From positions 108,970-172,969 of the forward strand of contig JAJEKV010000399.1 in the NCBI GenBank assembly GCA_021234155.1: a DNA stretch of 64,000 nucleotides, written 5' to 3'. The stretch comes from Isoetes taiwanensis. Taxonomy: Eukaryota > Streptophyta > Lycopodiopsida > Isoetales > Isoetaceae. A model generated the notes under the pieces. It was not told the origin of the DNA. It was given only the letters and a program-made list of their open reading frames with translations, and made no database searches. Below are positions 45,250-57,652 of this stretch, in pieces (position 1 is the first letter of the stretch; the number at the start of each line of letters is the position of its first letter). A program made the position numbers and the translations under genes.

Positions 45250-47525
45250 GCAAATGAAAAGGAAGAGATGGAGGTCAAAGTGCCAAGGTGGGGATGGAGG
45301 GCAAGGAGGTCAGCCATATGGTAAAAAAGGACAAATGAAAACATAATGGCTAGGTAAAATGACAGATTATTAATAAAGCGAGTGCCATACATATGGTCTG
45401 CTATGAGAAAGCAAAGGATGTAATGATAAATGGACCAAAAACACAATGACGATGTGAAGTGACATATTAGTAGTAAAGCTATCCATGTGAGCTATGAAAA
45501 AAACTGAGGTGTTAGATGGAGTAGGCCCAATCTGTTAATGGCACTGTGTCTCGCGAATGAGGTTAATCAAGTGCATGGTTAAGAGGCCTATGTGGAAATA
45601 GACAAGCGAACAAAACGATAGAAATCAAGGTTGAGATTAGGGGCATCAGAGCGGAAATCGAAGTCAAACTAACTGAGATCGAACTTTGGTAGAAGGATAT
45701 GAATGGATATACAGGAAAGCAAGCAAAGGGCCAAGTCAAAATCGAAAAGGGCAAGATCAAGATCATATAAAAAACACAGCTAATGTCAGGGCTAATAGAG
45801 GACAACCCATATAGGAAAAACAATATCATGAATGACCCAGATGGCATACTATGCACAAAACCATATAAAACTGAAAATACAGATAGAGGTACTAAGCCCC
45901 AAACACTATAAATTGAGGGCCTTAAAGAATTGAATTGTAAAAAAGCATCTCATGAAAAACATGCCAATTATTAATCCGTAACCATACTCAAATGAATTAA
46001 TGCCAGGAAATATGGATAGAAAACAATAGCCTAAAGCAAGTCGATATAATCGTGGAAAGAAGCAAACCTAGAATGGATACCTCACCTGGGACTCAACTTG
46101 TATAAAATGCGACAAATAATATACGCCCCAAGTCTGAAACAAACACGTCAAAAAACACAGCCCTATGGCAAGAGCCTGGACTAAGGAGAACATCCCCCTA
46201 TGGACCTAATAAAAAGGAGACTTTAAAAGGCCACAAAGGAACCTCCGCTAGAAAAATGTCTCAACAAAATAATTGTCTACATTGAGGATCCGAGAATTCG
46301 GAAACGAGAATGCCCAACCCTGGAAGTCCACCTTGAACTCAACCTTCTACCAAATTTATAATTAGCAAATATACCTCATATCCAAACCCAAGGATCAAAC
46401 TCAAATGATATATGATGATAAGGTAAACTGCAATTAAATGCCCACCGAATGTAAAACCAAGCAGAAGTCCAGATGCAAAAATTGATATCGATGACATGCA
46501 TATAAGAAATTTGGTCTAAAGAAAACTGGACGTATTGATCACGGCGAAGAACATGTGCGTATGAGAAAAAGACGAAAATGCCAAATGCATACATGATCAC
46601 GATTCAAGCCAGATGAGCCTTTCCAAAATCAAACTCCAAATCCATTAATATGAACGGGCCGTAAATAAATAATGGCAATAGCAAGTGGGCAAATGTAGCG
46701 TCTTATTGAAACGATGGCAAGAAAAGCAAGACCAAATATGAATCAACACCTCTCACCTCATAGAAAATAATGTCTAGAAATATTATTCCAAAATGGATCA
46801 CGCGCCCTTTATGAAGAATGCATAACATGAAAAATCTCATCATATAAACATGAAAGCCTTAGAAAACGTAAGAACTTGATTTATAGCGCTGTTCAAAAAT
46901 AAAAAAGTTAGGTAAGGTAAGGGAAAACGGTTAAAATGGCTAAGAAATATGTTGAACAAATGATGCTATAGCTGAAAAGGGGATGCTAAACGTGGCTAGG
47001 CCAAAAAATCTAAGGGAGAGGGAAATATAAGAGTAAAAGAAAAAGGATCTTAATTGGGCGAGCCCAAAGGGAGGAGCCAAAACTGTCGAACTGCTGCCCA
47101 GGAGCCGATTTGATGAGGTTGAGGCCAGAAATGCAGGGATCAGGAGTCAAATGATCAGGTTGAGGTCGGATATGTAGGCTAAAGTTTGCACAGGGCCGGA
47201 TCTACAGGGCTAAGACCGCACAAGATCAGAAATCGGTCGGGATGGAGTGCAAAGAGGTTAGCCATACTGTAGAAAAGAACAAATGAAAACACAGTGACTA
47301 GATAAAGTCATACGTGTCAAAAGGGCCAAGGTCAGGGTGGAGTGCAAGGAGGTGAGCCAGATAGTAGAAAAGGACCAATGAAAATACAATGAGTAGGTAA
47401 AGTGACGTATTATGAATAAAGCTAGGGCCATACGAAGGGTCTGAAATAATAAAGCAAAAAAGGTAATGGACATGATAAATGAATCAAAACACAATGACGA
47501 TCTGAAGGGACATGGTAATAGCAAA
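45250..47525. repeat. Dispersed ~200-bp repeat, at least three copies
   Basis: A phrase family (GGGATGGAG(T)GCAA-GAGGT-AGCCATA-GGTAAAAAAGGACAAATGAAAACA-AATG-CTAGGTAAA-TGAC-TATTA) occurs at about 45290-45375, 47237-47310 and 47333-47420. A second phrase (CAAAACACAATGACGAT(C/G)TGAAG) follows at about 45437 and 47484. Between the copies the sequence is AT-rich and unrecognised. Confidence 0.6.
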
Positions 47526-47529
47526 CCAT

Positions 47530-49190
47530 CCATGGAAAGTGTTCGCTCCTAACATGCAGGCAAATTCGAGAGAAAAAAACATACGTAGCGATGGCAGCCA
47601 ACCACAACATTTGAGCACCTATGGTCACCATGACGGTCTATTAGAATAATGCGCAAACAATTATGCAAGTAATCTGCTAACGAACAAGCCAAGGACAAAT
47701 CAAAGGGCACCTAAACTAAGACTGAGGAACGAGCCATATATGGCAAGGAGAAATGCCCCAAATATAGCACCACGTGAAAGCAAAAGCAACGTGAACCATG
47801 TTAATGTCAAGGGTAGGTTAGAAGTAAAACTGTTAACTAACAATACGCTAAAGTTGTCAAAAGGTTCCGAATATGGCCCACAAAAAACAACGCAACGGTG
47901 AAGAAGATCGGCCCCAAGAATGAGGAGACCTCTAGCAAAATAGATCATGCGAAAGAGTATTGCAAAATATAGAATACTCAATATCAGAAATGCAATGCGC
48001 ACAAGGAGAAACAATTCCGAGGTAACCTTCAACTCCAATTGCAAAAATGTCAAACTCATAATATATTTACCAAACATTTCCGAAAGAGTAAAACAAAGCA
48101 TGCCAATGGTTGAGGTCCAACTGCATGACTGCAGAGAAAAGAATGCATGCCAATACGTGAAGTCACCTTCCAAAAATGCCCAAATTTAAATGCATCAATT
48201 CCGATATGCATAAGGCCCAAACACAATGGAGGAAGCAACAATATGACTAGTTCTAAAATTATGGTCCCCAGAATATCCGAACAGAAAAGCAGATGCACAA
48301 GAGTTGAAAACGCCTCACCTCAGAAGACATAATGTCGTTACAAAAAAATAATGAGAAAAGTGCTACTATATAGGAAAGGGGAAAAGTGAACAAAGGAAAA
48401 AAATGATGAGGAGCAATATAGACATATAATAAAGCACCGCCGCAGTAACCCAACATTAATTTACCTGGATGTGCGAGGAACTTGTACCATAAAAACCACA
48501 AATGTATGCCCTAGGACCTAGGGCGCCCTGTAAAGAAAAATTATTATCCCAGTACTCCTAGCAATGTCAACGCAGCTCTAGACGCATAAATGATGAGGCA
48601 ATTAAATTGATGGCCTTGTGAAAACAAGAAGAAAACCCCTGGTATCACTCATAAGAACAACCATTAAAAGTCAATAGTTGTAAAAGAATGCTACAAAGGA
48701 ACTTACCATAGTAAATGTGTGAACAACAACCGTCTACCTGACCCCAAGCAAAAACCCCCAACATATAGAATACTTGGAACACAAGCCATGTAGCAATATC
48801 TAAAATAACTGAGATGGCATGCACAAGTCAAGTCACACTATCTTACACCACTGGAATGACATACCGAGATGGAGCACGCATGGGGGAGTGGTCCACCTGA
48901 ATGGATGTGGCAAGGACCGAGAGCACCCTGTAAAGAAAAATTATGACCAATACATCCTATGTGGGCAAGGATTAGCCGGTTAGTATGAGGCAAGACCCGA
49001 CCATCAATTGAGAATGCGAAAACTAATAACCATGTTCTAGGTAGATGTTGGTGCAGAAGCAACCTCTGGTAGACTAGGGTAGAACGTGGCCGGGTTACTT
49101 GGGTTGGAAATAATCGTATGGGTTAAGATCGATTTCCTGCCAAGGAGTTAACAAGGCAATGTGTGGCAAATTATGTAATGGTTCATAAAA
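47530..49190. other. Unassigned AT-rich sequence
   Basis: A 157-codon minus-strand frame (47700-48173) is hydrophobic throughout, as AT-rich antisense often is, and I do not support it. A phrase CCCTGTAAAGAAAAATTAT is repeated at about 48523 and 48928. Confidence 0.35.
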
Positions 49191-50420
49191 CCATGGTGGT
49201 GTAAAGGTGAGCACCCCTTAAATCGGGGGATGCCACCTATCCGCTCCCACGTGAGTGTGGGACGGGCCGGGCCGGGTTAGACTCGGGGCCACCGGATCTA
49301 TTCCGGGCAGGATGGCCCCGCCACGTGGCCCCGCCATATGGGCGAGGGGCTTCCAACAAGAGAGGGGCGGCGGTTTGTTACTGAGGAGAGGCCGGAAGGC
49401 GAAATGATGAAGCCGTCTGTTACAAGAGGCGGGCCGATCGCTATAGAAGGCAGAGTTGGGGAGGCAGGCCGGATCCGCTATTGTGAGGCGTGCCGGAAGG
49501 AAGGCAAAAAAGGAGGAAGCCGGATCTGATTCTGGGGAGGCAGGGCCGGATCTTAGTGGCGGCGATGGCGATATACGAGCCTGGGGGCGACAGCGGAGGG
49601 TTTACAGGATAAATTAGCAGAGCTAGGTTCACAGATGGTGGGTATACCGCTTTGAGCTGGGCAAAAACAGATTAGAATGGCCGCCTTGCATAGACAGCTC
49701 AAATTTCCAGATCCCATATCGGCTTGTGCTCATGTCATGCAAATCATCCAAGAATGCATGAGATCACCTCCGGTGTAAGTCGATCCTCTGTAGAGAATAG
49801 AGATTATCTGAGAACAAAAATTGCAACTCAATTTAGATGAAAACAGTGATCAAGAATTGGCAAACTCGGCCCTGGTAGTAAATCCAAATCCGGAAAAGCC
49901 CTAAAACAATCACGATTTTGTTAGAAATCCATCTCTAAACGGTCTTTGCATGCATCCGAATTCAATCATAAGTTAATAGGACTGTTCGCATGCATCACAA
50001 TTCGTGGAAAAGCTATACCTCGGTAAGCTATACCGTACAAACGCCCAATTGAGGAAGAAGATAAGCCAAAACAGACAGAAAAGCGATGAAGCCGATGGTG
50101 CATGCAACTCCAACCCTGCTCCCTGCCTGCGCACCCAGCCGGGCCAAGATCCAGTGATATGGGCGCGAATTCGCAAATCCCAATCTGCAAGACGTTCCAA
50201 AAACAAAAACATGAAAAGGAGAAGGAAGACACGGAGTGATTTGATGGAGATTGGCAGATCCTTTCTAGAACAGGCCAGCAAAAGCGATGTAAAAACTAGC
50301 TGGGAAAGGATAATGGTAAAGGGGAAGATGACAGAGGATGAAGAAGAGCAAGATGATGAGGAGAGGAAGCAATGGACAAGGAAAGAGATGCTGCTGTGAG
50401 AAGACGCCGATAACGAGCCA
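49190..50420. other. GC-rich block, possible LTR or promoter, minus strand
   Basis: The GC content rises sharply (CCGGGCCGGG, CCGCCACGTGGCC). A minus-strand TATA box (CAGCTATATATG) at about 50440 lies upstream. A 131-codon plus-strand frame (50004-50399) is very basic then acidic, and overlaps a 177-codon minus-strand frame; neither is recognised. It could be a promoter or LTR with a structured leader. Confidence 0.25.
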
Positions 50421-52400
50421 CAAGAAGGACGAGCACATATATAGCTGCTCGTCCCATCCCAGAATAACGATCTGAGGGCTTGGATCGATGCTATTAAAAG
50501 ATGCAAATTTACATGCTAAAAGCATTGTAAAATTATACAATAAATAGGATTGACTTTGGCAATCCTTTGGTGTTGTGAGATTGTATATTTTGCCATTAGA
50601 TCTTAAGTTATTAAATGCAATTCAATTATTCCCATATTTGTTGCAGATCTAAGAAACCATCAAGTATAGGTCAGAACATTCCTTTGAGTTTTTAGATGCT
50701 ATGTTGGCCTGCTTACTGCAAAAGTCATGCTATTAAGAGCACCGACTTGAAATTTAGAGTTTCCCATACATAGCCCAACCTTCCCTATAATATAATTATA
50801 GCTATGGAAAACTCCAACTTTAATGATGGCATGCCTTTTGAGCTTCAATTTGTTCATTCTCACTAGCATCAGCTATTTATATCCAACCAAGCACACATAT
50901 ATTTGTATTATCTTCTCTAGCATTCATATTAAATTGCAAATTAACACAAAACATGCGACGATGACTCTTACAACCCACACTCACATTCACACCTTCCTTC
51001 CGTTTTAGCATCATGTCAAATATAAAAATTGCCAAATTCTTTTTTCTAGCCTACAATCAAACAATTTGTACGTTTTTACTAAGGTTTTTCTATGATTTTA
51101 TTGCCATATTCATCTAGGTGTACCAAATGGTATTTTTAGAGTGCGCCTTTTCTTGGCCATTGATTTTTTATGAGAGGTAAAATGGTTGTGATTAAATTGT
51201 CTATATGTGCAAGCTAGATATTTATATCAAGTATTCTTTCAAAGGGTAAAAAAATGCCATGCAACCATCAAACCCTTTCACTTTAGGGTTCCAAAAAATT
51301 TTCGTCGTCAATTTGTTGCCTTTGGGAGTCTGTTGTTGTGTTGAGTGACAGCAACAGGTCCCGTTTTGAGTATAAAGAAAGAAATGAACAAGTCGTGATG
51401 CAAATGGTAGAAGATGATCAAATAACTGTGTCAAATCCACACCATGGATACCTATACCTGCCAAAAGGATGCTCCAGATTTTTGCCACATTTTTTCTTTT
51501 GTAGATACCAGGGAAATTTCACCCCAAACAGCAGAAAAGCCAAGGTCTCTAAAAATCAACAAATTAGGCTCTATAAGCCAGAGGCATCTGCATTCTGGAG
51601 CCAGATCTATGCATGAAATGAAGGCCCATTAGAAGAGCCCTTCTAGATCATCCAACACAATTTGTTTGTCTGATCATTTTCCATGATAGCTAAAGGAAGG
51701 AAGGAAGTATATTTTAACGTCCACGGAGACCAACTGGCCTATGAGACAGTTTTACAATATAGCGGAAAGTTTCCAAACACAAAATAAAACCACAGAAACC
51801 CTGTACAATGTGTCTCTACCACTGGGATGAAAAAACCCCCCGTGTGGGAGGAAAAACCCTTGTAGTAGGCATTGAGAGGCCCTATTTGGGCGTTCAGATT
51901 TCCTGTGCTGTGAGGGACTCCCTGACGGTGCAGAATGTAGGATGCAAGTCCATGTCGGATGAATACACCCCCAAAGTCATAATATTTCGCCAGCCAATTA
52001 GGCTACGTAACCCAAGCCAGTTGCTGCTGCATCGAAATGCATACCCATCTCCTATCTGCTGGTGCATGAAAAGGGAAAAGAGTCGTGGCATGCATGCGCA
52101 GAAGAAATTCTCGAACATAGAAATTCTTAACCAAAAATGTTGGCCGATTTTTGGATAATCAGAGTTTTTTTTTTCTGGGATTCAAACTCTTTAAAATCTT
52201 AGAAAATCGATATAAAAAAAAATCCAAAAACGTTTTCAACCTAACCGGAAACTTTCAAATTAACAAGATTGATAACCTCTTATTCTTATGTTTAATGCAT
52301 AGTTTTACAAACAAGTGGGCATCATGGATGTCCATCATGTGGAGCTAATTTATCATCTTATCGCTTAAAACATCTGCACAAGCAAATATATCGTGGCCAT
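50420..52400. other. Unassigned
   Basis: No supported genes. It holds the inverted partner (51693-51724) of the 32-bp block at 1772-1803. Upstream parts of the CACTA gene may lie near 52400 but are unreadable. Confidence 0.3.
51693..51724 (-). repeat. 32-bp block shared inverted with 1772-1803
   Basis: Exact reverse complement of 1772-1803, starting with AAGG repeats and ending TTTTAACGTCCAC. Confidence 0.6.
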
Positions 52401-52439
52401 AAGAAATTTTTGGTCCAACACATCGTATGCGTGGCAATG

Positions 52440-52926
52440 TATCTATTGAGAAACCGAAAGAAGGAACTCCTAAGGGTTGGCTGTGTACATGGAAAAATGC
52501 TTGTAGGTCCCAAAACGTGGTTGATGATAGTTTGGTCACTCCACCTCCTGGCATAAAAAGACTCTCTGTTTTTTTTATCGCTTTAAGTATTGGCCTGACC
52601 TGAAAATTGCACACTTGCTTGACCCCTTGTATATCTTCAAAAATCTTGGACATTCAATTTGGAGACACTTAATAGGGGAGTGCGATACTCTGGGAGGTAG
52701 GAATGAGTTAAAGGAATTAAGTATTATGCCACAATTGTGGCATTGGATAATGGAAAGTGTTTCGGATGCACCTTGGGTTCTTACCAAACAAGAGGAAAAA
52801 CAAGTTAAGCAAGTGATATCGAACATGAGAATACCAACAGGTTATGGCGCCTCCATTCATCGGGCATTTACTAAAGATGGTGAACTTAGTGGTTTGAAGT
52901 CACATGATTGGCACAAGTTCCTACAG
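52440..52926 (+). pseudogene. CACTA TNP2-type transposase, middle exon
   Basis: After a broken stretch (PKEGTPKGWLCTWKNA), the frame reads YWPDLKIAHLLDPLYIFKNL, GHSIWRHLIGE, LKELSIMPQLWHWI, APWVLTKQEEKQVKQVI and GLKSHDWHKFLQ. This is the late part of plant TNP2 transposases (D-P-M-H-I-x-K-N-V..., then LTxQE and K-S-H-D-C-H), which cut the element ends. It stops at CTACAG|GTAAAC, a good donor. The catalytic region lies upstream and is not seen. Confidence 0.75.
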
Positions 52927-53732
52927 GTAAACCTAGATCTATTTATAAATTCCTCATTTTTGTTTGCTTATATACATGCTCTTTTGTCTAGCATCTTCTA
53001 CCATGTGCAATAGATAATTGCTTGACATTAAAAATTTGGGATGCTATTTATCGACTACGCAAATTTGCAAGGTATTATCATCTGTGTGCAACAAAGTCCT
53101 AGGATTGAATCAAACAATCCGATTCAAATTAAAAAGTTCCGGTCCATATGAAATATTGTAGGATATACGGCCGGTCCAAAAAATGGCGGATAAGGATTTG
53201 GGCCGGTTGAAGCCATAGGTCCTAGGATTTTTTTTGGTTATATTTTATACTAGTAGGATTTTCTTACTAAGCTACTTTTATATACAAAATGCAAATATTA
53301 TATTTAAGATACGTCTACAATATTAAATGCTGTTAAACGACCACCTCTAAAACATTTTTTCATCATATAGTGCATGCATTATAGGTTTTGCGAAGTACTA
53401 CAACACTTGATGAGCTTGTAGAATGGTCTAAAATAGAAAAGTTTTATTTTGTTTCCATTGTACGTGCTTGTAAAGAGAGTTCTCATTACATACAAGTCTA
53501 CTACAGGATTCTTTGTAAAAAAGAAACTTCATGCTGACCCTTTTTTAAATATTGTAACAAGTTCATACAAATCTACTTCATGGATTTTGTAACAAAAGGG
53601 CCAATCCGGTTCAAACTTATATAATCCTATTAATTTTATAAACAAAAGGCTTTTTTCCTATTGGGAAAAAAAGGTTTGTCATGCACTGATTATCATACAC
53701 TTTAATACGGTAATTTCTAATTTATTATATAG

Positions 53733-54440
53733 AACGATCATTAAAAGAAATCAATGCCTCTGAAATATCAATGATGGAGGTTGAAGTTGCGGAATTATTG
53801 TGCATATTAGAGCGAGAGTTTCCTACTGGCTTGTTCGATCTCCAGCTACATCTTCTAGTACATATTTCTGAAGAGATCCATTTGGTTGGACCGGCTCTTG
53901 GTCGTTGGATGTTTTTCTTGGAATCATATATGAAAGTCTTAAAAGGCTTTGTTCGTCAAATGGCTAGACCGGAAGCATGCATTGCTGAAGGACATTTTGT
54001 ACAAGAAAATCTTTTCTTTATGAGTGATGCAACGACATCAATAGATGTTGATGCTCCACGTATATGGGAAAAAGAACAATGTGTAGAAGTTATAGGAGAG
54101 GTGCTTGAAGGCGTTGGTGTGGAACTAAGACTGAGTCTCCAGAGATGTACTTGGAGATAAACAAGTGGGTAATAGCCAACTGTGATAGCTTTGATATATG
54201 GAGAGAAAAATATGAGGTTGCACAGGAGAGAGAGGAAGCTAGGAGGAGTCATAGCTTAGGAAGGATGGCACGACGTGAAAAACGTTCAAGAACCTCCGAA
54301 GGTCTTGAAATACTGCCAGAACTAATGCCATGAGAATGGCTATTAGGTAAGATGAGAAAAGCAGAATGTCAAGGCATTGAATATCCAGTAGATGACTATA
54401 TTATAGCACTTGGTTGTTCAAAGAAGATAAGCTATTTGAC
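53733..54440 (+). pseudogene. CACTA transposase DUF4218 exon, LINE-interrupted
   Basis: An acceptor (TATTATATAG) opens RSLKEINASEI. Then comes MMEVEVAELLCILEREFP, the DUF4218 core LQLHLLVHISEEIHLVGPAL, GRWMFFLESYMKVLKGFV and RPEACIAEGHFVQENLFF. A frameshift near 54135 and a stop near 54331 follow. It continues LGKMRKAECQGIEYPVDDYI and ends about 54440, where LINE sequence takes over. The order of motifs is that of plant CACTA transposases. Confidence 0.8.
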
Positions 54441-54441
54441 T

Positions 54442-55191
54442 AATGTTGCCGCAGCTTATGAGGGCCTTTATTGGGCCAGGAGAACAGGTCAAGGCATTGC
54501 CTATCTTAAGCTTGACTTTGCCAAAGCTTACGACAGTGTCCGTTGGGAGTTCTTGTCTGCCATGATGTTAGCGTTGGGGTGTGGTCCACGCTTTACAGAG
54601 ACAATCATGAAGCTGCATAGGTCAGCACGGGCTATGGTGATGTGCCAGGGTGAACCCTCCGCCTTTTTCTCCTTAGGCAGAGGGGTGCGTCAGGGGTGCC
54701 CTTTGGCGCCGTTTTTGTTTACGATTGTGGCGGAGGTACTGTCTCAGTTGTTTTTGGCTGCAGTGGAGGAGGGGGTGGTGGATGGGCTTCGGATGCAGGA
54801 TGGTAGCCAACAGATAATTAACCACTTTGCCGATGACACTTTCCTCTTTTTGGTGGCAGAAGAGAGGAATTTGCAGAATGTGAAGGGTTTGCTGGATACT
54901 TTCTCCTTGGCCTCGGGCATTCTTCTGAATTGGGGTAAGTGCTCCGCATTATGGGCCCAGCTGACTCCGCCTCCCCCTTGTTTGGTTCTATTCCCTTGGA
55001 AGGTGCTTCCAGGTAATGTGTGGGTATTCCCTTTGGAGGGGATTTTTCCATGGGGAGGGTGTGGGATGAGATTTTGCAGGGGTTGCAGAAACACCTCAAT
55101 TGATGGAAGGGTAGCAAGTTGTCCATGGCAGGTAGGATCACTATTGCCAAATCAGTACTTTGTAGCACTCATGTGTATACAGCATCTGTGA
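54442..55191 (+). pseudogene. LINE reverse transcriptase, partial
   Basis: Motifs: IAYLKLDFAKAYDSVRW (motif A), LGRGVRQGCPLAPFLF (motif B) and NHFADDTFLF (motif C, F-A-D-D intact), then ILLNWGKCSALW. The fingers and the endonuclease domain are absent. A frame change lies near 55010-55120. Confidence 0.85.
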
Positions 55192-56508
55192 TGTTAGCTC
55201 CTGAGGGTAAGATACAGGCTTTGGATAAGATTGTTCGAAATTTTATGTGGGGCAGGGATGGTGAAGGGGCGGTTGTTAAAGTGGCTTGGTGGAAGTGTCT
55301 CCGCCCCCGGGAGGATGGGGCTTGGCCATTCTGGATTTGGCACTGCATAGTATGGTGTTGGTCTCCAAGTTTGTTTGGAGCATTCTGCAGGATGGAGCAT
55401 CTTCTCCTGGTGCGGCGCTGTTGTTGCAGTCTCTTCGCCATTGTGTGGTGTTTGGGAAGTCGTCTGTGCATGTGGAGTTGCCCTGGGCACTGTTGTATGG
55501 TCTCTGACCTTTCCCACATGCATCCCCTTTTCTCACGGGGGTGTTGCGGGCTTGGGATCATGTGCGTGTGCTCTTCCAGCTAGATTATGCCTCAGTTTAT
55601 CACCACTCTTCTCCTTTCTTGTGGGTTCCTCTACCCCAGCAAGACTTGCCCTTAGGCGCCACGTGCATGCTGGGGCCTTAGAGCCCGTTGGAGGCGAAGC
55701 TCTTGTGCTCACCTTGGAGGATTGGTATTGGGGTGGTCGGCTAGCCGTGGGAGTTCTTCGAGCTCGCTTCCGAGGGGCGATGGCCAGGGCTATCTGGGAA
55801 CAAGTGGCGGGGAGTATTTCGCTACACAACCCTCAGGATGATGTGGTGGTGCAGGTTTGGAAGGTTCATCCGGATGTCGTGTCTTCTTGTTTTGTGCGAT
55901 CTTGTTACCGGGTGCTGGCTATTCATGACACACTGCCCCCTTCAGGCAAGTGGTCTCTTCTGCAGCTTCCGGGTTCTCGATGGCGCTTGGTTTGGACGTG
56001 GACATGGAGCTCACTTCCCCCACCGAAGGTTAGGGTGCTTCTGTGGCAGGTGGTACACCGCTGTATCAGGGTGAATGCCCTTGTGAGTCAGTTTAGGCCG
56101 GGTGTGAGCCCTCTCTGCCCTTGTTGTGGCCTTCATCATGAGACTGTGGAGCATTGTCTTCTGGTTTTATGCCCTCACTTGCAGGCTGCCTGGGATTGGG
56201 TTAGGGCTCTGTTTCAGGTGAGATTGACTAGCCAGCAGTTGCTGCCTTATATGTATCCTGGTGCTTGGCCGCTCTTGCGGAAGCAAGCCTTGCATCTGTG
56301 CGTGGCTTGGTTGGTGTGGCTGATTTGGAAGCGGCGGTGGTTGTGGCTCTTTCAGGGGATTCAGCAGCCTGCAGCCTCTCTGATTCCTCAACTCAGGTAC
56401 AGGCTATTTCAAAGCTTTCTGGTGTTCCCGGGATTAGTAGAGCGGAAGTTTGCCATTTGGCGGGACTTCTTGGGTGTTGTAGATGGTGATGGTCGGTTTG
56501 TACAATAG
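55119..56508 (+). pseudogene. LINE C-terminal region with zf-RVT zinc finger
   Basis: MAGRITIAKSVLCSTHVYTA and IVRNFMWG-R follow the RT core in plant L1 proteins. After two frame changes (about 55330 and 55510) the frame 55375-56508 has WSSLPPPKVRVLLWQVVHR, then LCPCCGLHHETVEHCLLVLC, the C-x-x-C...H-x-x-x-x-C zinc-binding zf-RVT signature. It ends just before the 3' UTR and A-tail. Confidence 0.8.
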
Positions 56509-56653
56509 TAGAATTGCAGTTTTTCTGTGAGTTTGTTGTGGAGTGTCGAGATATCGATGTCTCTTTGGGGCAGTTCTCCTTCCTCCTCACTTGCTTTGTA
56601 ACATTACCATTCTTTTAATATATTGATGACACAGTTCTTCAAAAAAAAAAAAA

Positions 56654-57092
56654 GCTACACTTTATATATTATTACAATTTGCCATTTTAGTATAGTTTAT
56701 GTTTTGATTTTTCCCTCTTGCAGGCAAGATTCTATACATCAATGTGGACATATGGACAACATCTTCGAGTCATGAACACTGACAAAAGTAGAGTTACATT
56801 TGATAGTGGTATTGCAGCGTGCTTTGAGCAAAAAAGTCAAGCTTCTATAAGAGACAACCAACCACTAGAAGGTGATCTCAATTACGTTAGCCAGATAATA
56901 TATATCATTAAAGTGGTTTTTCGCTCCTTCAAAGACAATGTCTTAAAAGCAAAGTGGTTTAAAGCATGTTATCGGGGAAGAAACTGCACAATAAGGCAAC
57001 ATCCATCAGGTTTTTTTGATGTTTACTCAATTCTTAAGAGAAATGGATGAGCCATTTGTTCATCCTAGACAAGTTGAGCAAGTTTTCTTTTA

Positions 57093-57095
<3 letters not shown>
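56654..57095 (+). pseudogene. CACTA transposase DUF4216-like exon, cut by a Penelope-like element
   Basis: Intron remnant, then CTCTTGCAG|GCAAGA (exon from 56724). The frame gives ARFYTSMWTYGQHL, DSGIAACFEQ and YVSQIIYIIKVVFRSFKDN; a second frame gives MDEPFVHPRQVEQVFF, usual near the end of plant CACTA transposases (D-P-F-x-x-x-x-Q-x-x-Q-V-F-Y). The gene breaks off at the T run where the next element starts. Confidence 0.6.

Positions 57096-57123
<28 letters not shown>
57096..57123 (+). repeat. 28-T tract at the element junction
   Basis: Twenty-eight T's mark the junction between the CACTA sequence and the Penelope-like element. At the second copy the corresponding run is six T's (63466-63471). 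Confidence 0.9.
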
Positions 57124-57124
<1 letters not shown>

Positions 57125-57652
57125 TTAATAATGATGTTTGTTGCTATTATAGATGTATACACAATCCAAATACATTGTGACATGGCTTGTCAATGGTTTG
57201 GATCAGACATACACATATAAATAAGCTATTTTTTAGACTACAAGTGACCTTTAACTATTGTTTTAATAAATTTGTGTATTAGCATGTGTTAGGGTTAAAG
57301 TATTGGTGCGAACACCTAACGGGAGATACCACACTTTTGGTTCATGTCGGACTCACGGCCAAGAATATGGCGCCGGCCAAGTCCGGATCCATGCACAGCT
57401 GGAAAGCTACTTGAAACCGGTATTAGCCTGGTTACTGGAGCAGCAGTGGGAAAGGTGTTCTTAAATTTAAGGACTGTCGGTAGTACCTTTGCCATTGCAT
57501 ATAAGCAGACTGTAAGCCTCATGAGCGACATTAGGAAGCTGATGACCCCATTCTTATTATTTTGCTCTTACCAGTCTGCTTGAATTCAGATATGAGGAAG
57601 AAGGGGGATCTCAACATGGCTACAAGGAAGAGATTGGCTGAGGAGAAGAAGA
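57118..57652 (+). repeat. 5' repeat of the element, copy 1 (pseudo-LTR-like)
   Basis: Matches 63466-64000 without net indels over 535 bp; I count about eight mismatches, five of them in one CAG-rich patch at about 57439-57443. The true repeat may extend beyond the window. Confidence 0.95.
57344..57583 (+). CDS. Small leader ORF, conserved in both copies
   Basis: Seventy-nine codons starting MSDSRPRIWRRPSPDPC. The frame is open in the second copy too (63692-63931), where TGAAVGK reads TGEQVGK. With near-identical copies this is weak support for coding. It could be an upstream ORF or an exon of the following gene. Confidence 0.3.
   Translation: MSDSRPRIWRRPSPDPCTAGKLLETGISLVTGAAVGKVFLNLRTVGSTFAIAYKQTVSLMSDIRKLMTPFLLFCSYQSA

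Larger units (their letters stand above)
54440..56653 (+). mobile_element. 5'-truncated L1-type LINE inserted in the CACTA gene
   Basis: The sequence starts abruptly inside the RT domain and ends in 13 A's (56641-56653), as target-primed reverse transcription leaves. Frames in order: RT to about 55190, the RT-end region to about 55510, and the zf-RVT tail to 56508. No clear target duplication is visible; GCTA at 54431 and after the A-tail is too short to count. After it, CACTA intron and exon sequence resume. Confidence 0.85.

Noticed and set aside
47700-48173. 157-codon hydrophobic minus-strand protein
   Set aside because: Composition is what AT-rich antisense sequence gives; no start context, no family, and neighbouring repeats run through it.
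49973-50506. 177-codon Ser-rich minus-strand protein and the 131-codon plus-strand frame opposite
   Set aside because: They overlap almost completely, have no recognisable domain and lie in a GC-rich leader-like block. I cannot choose either.
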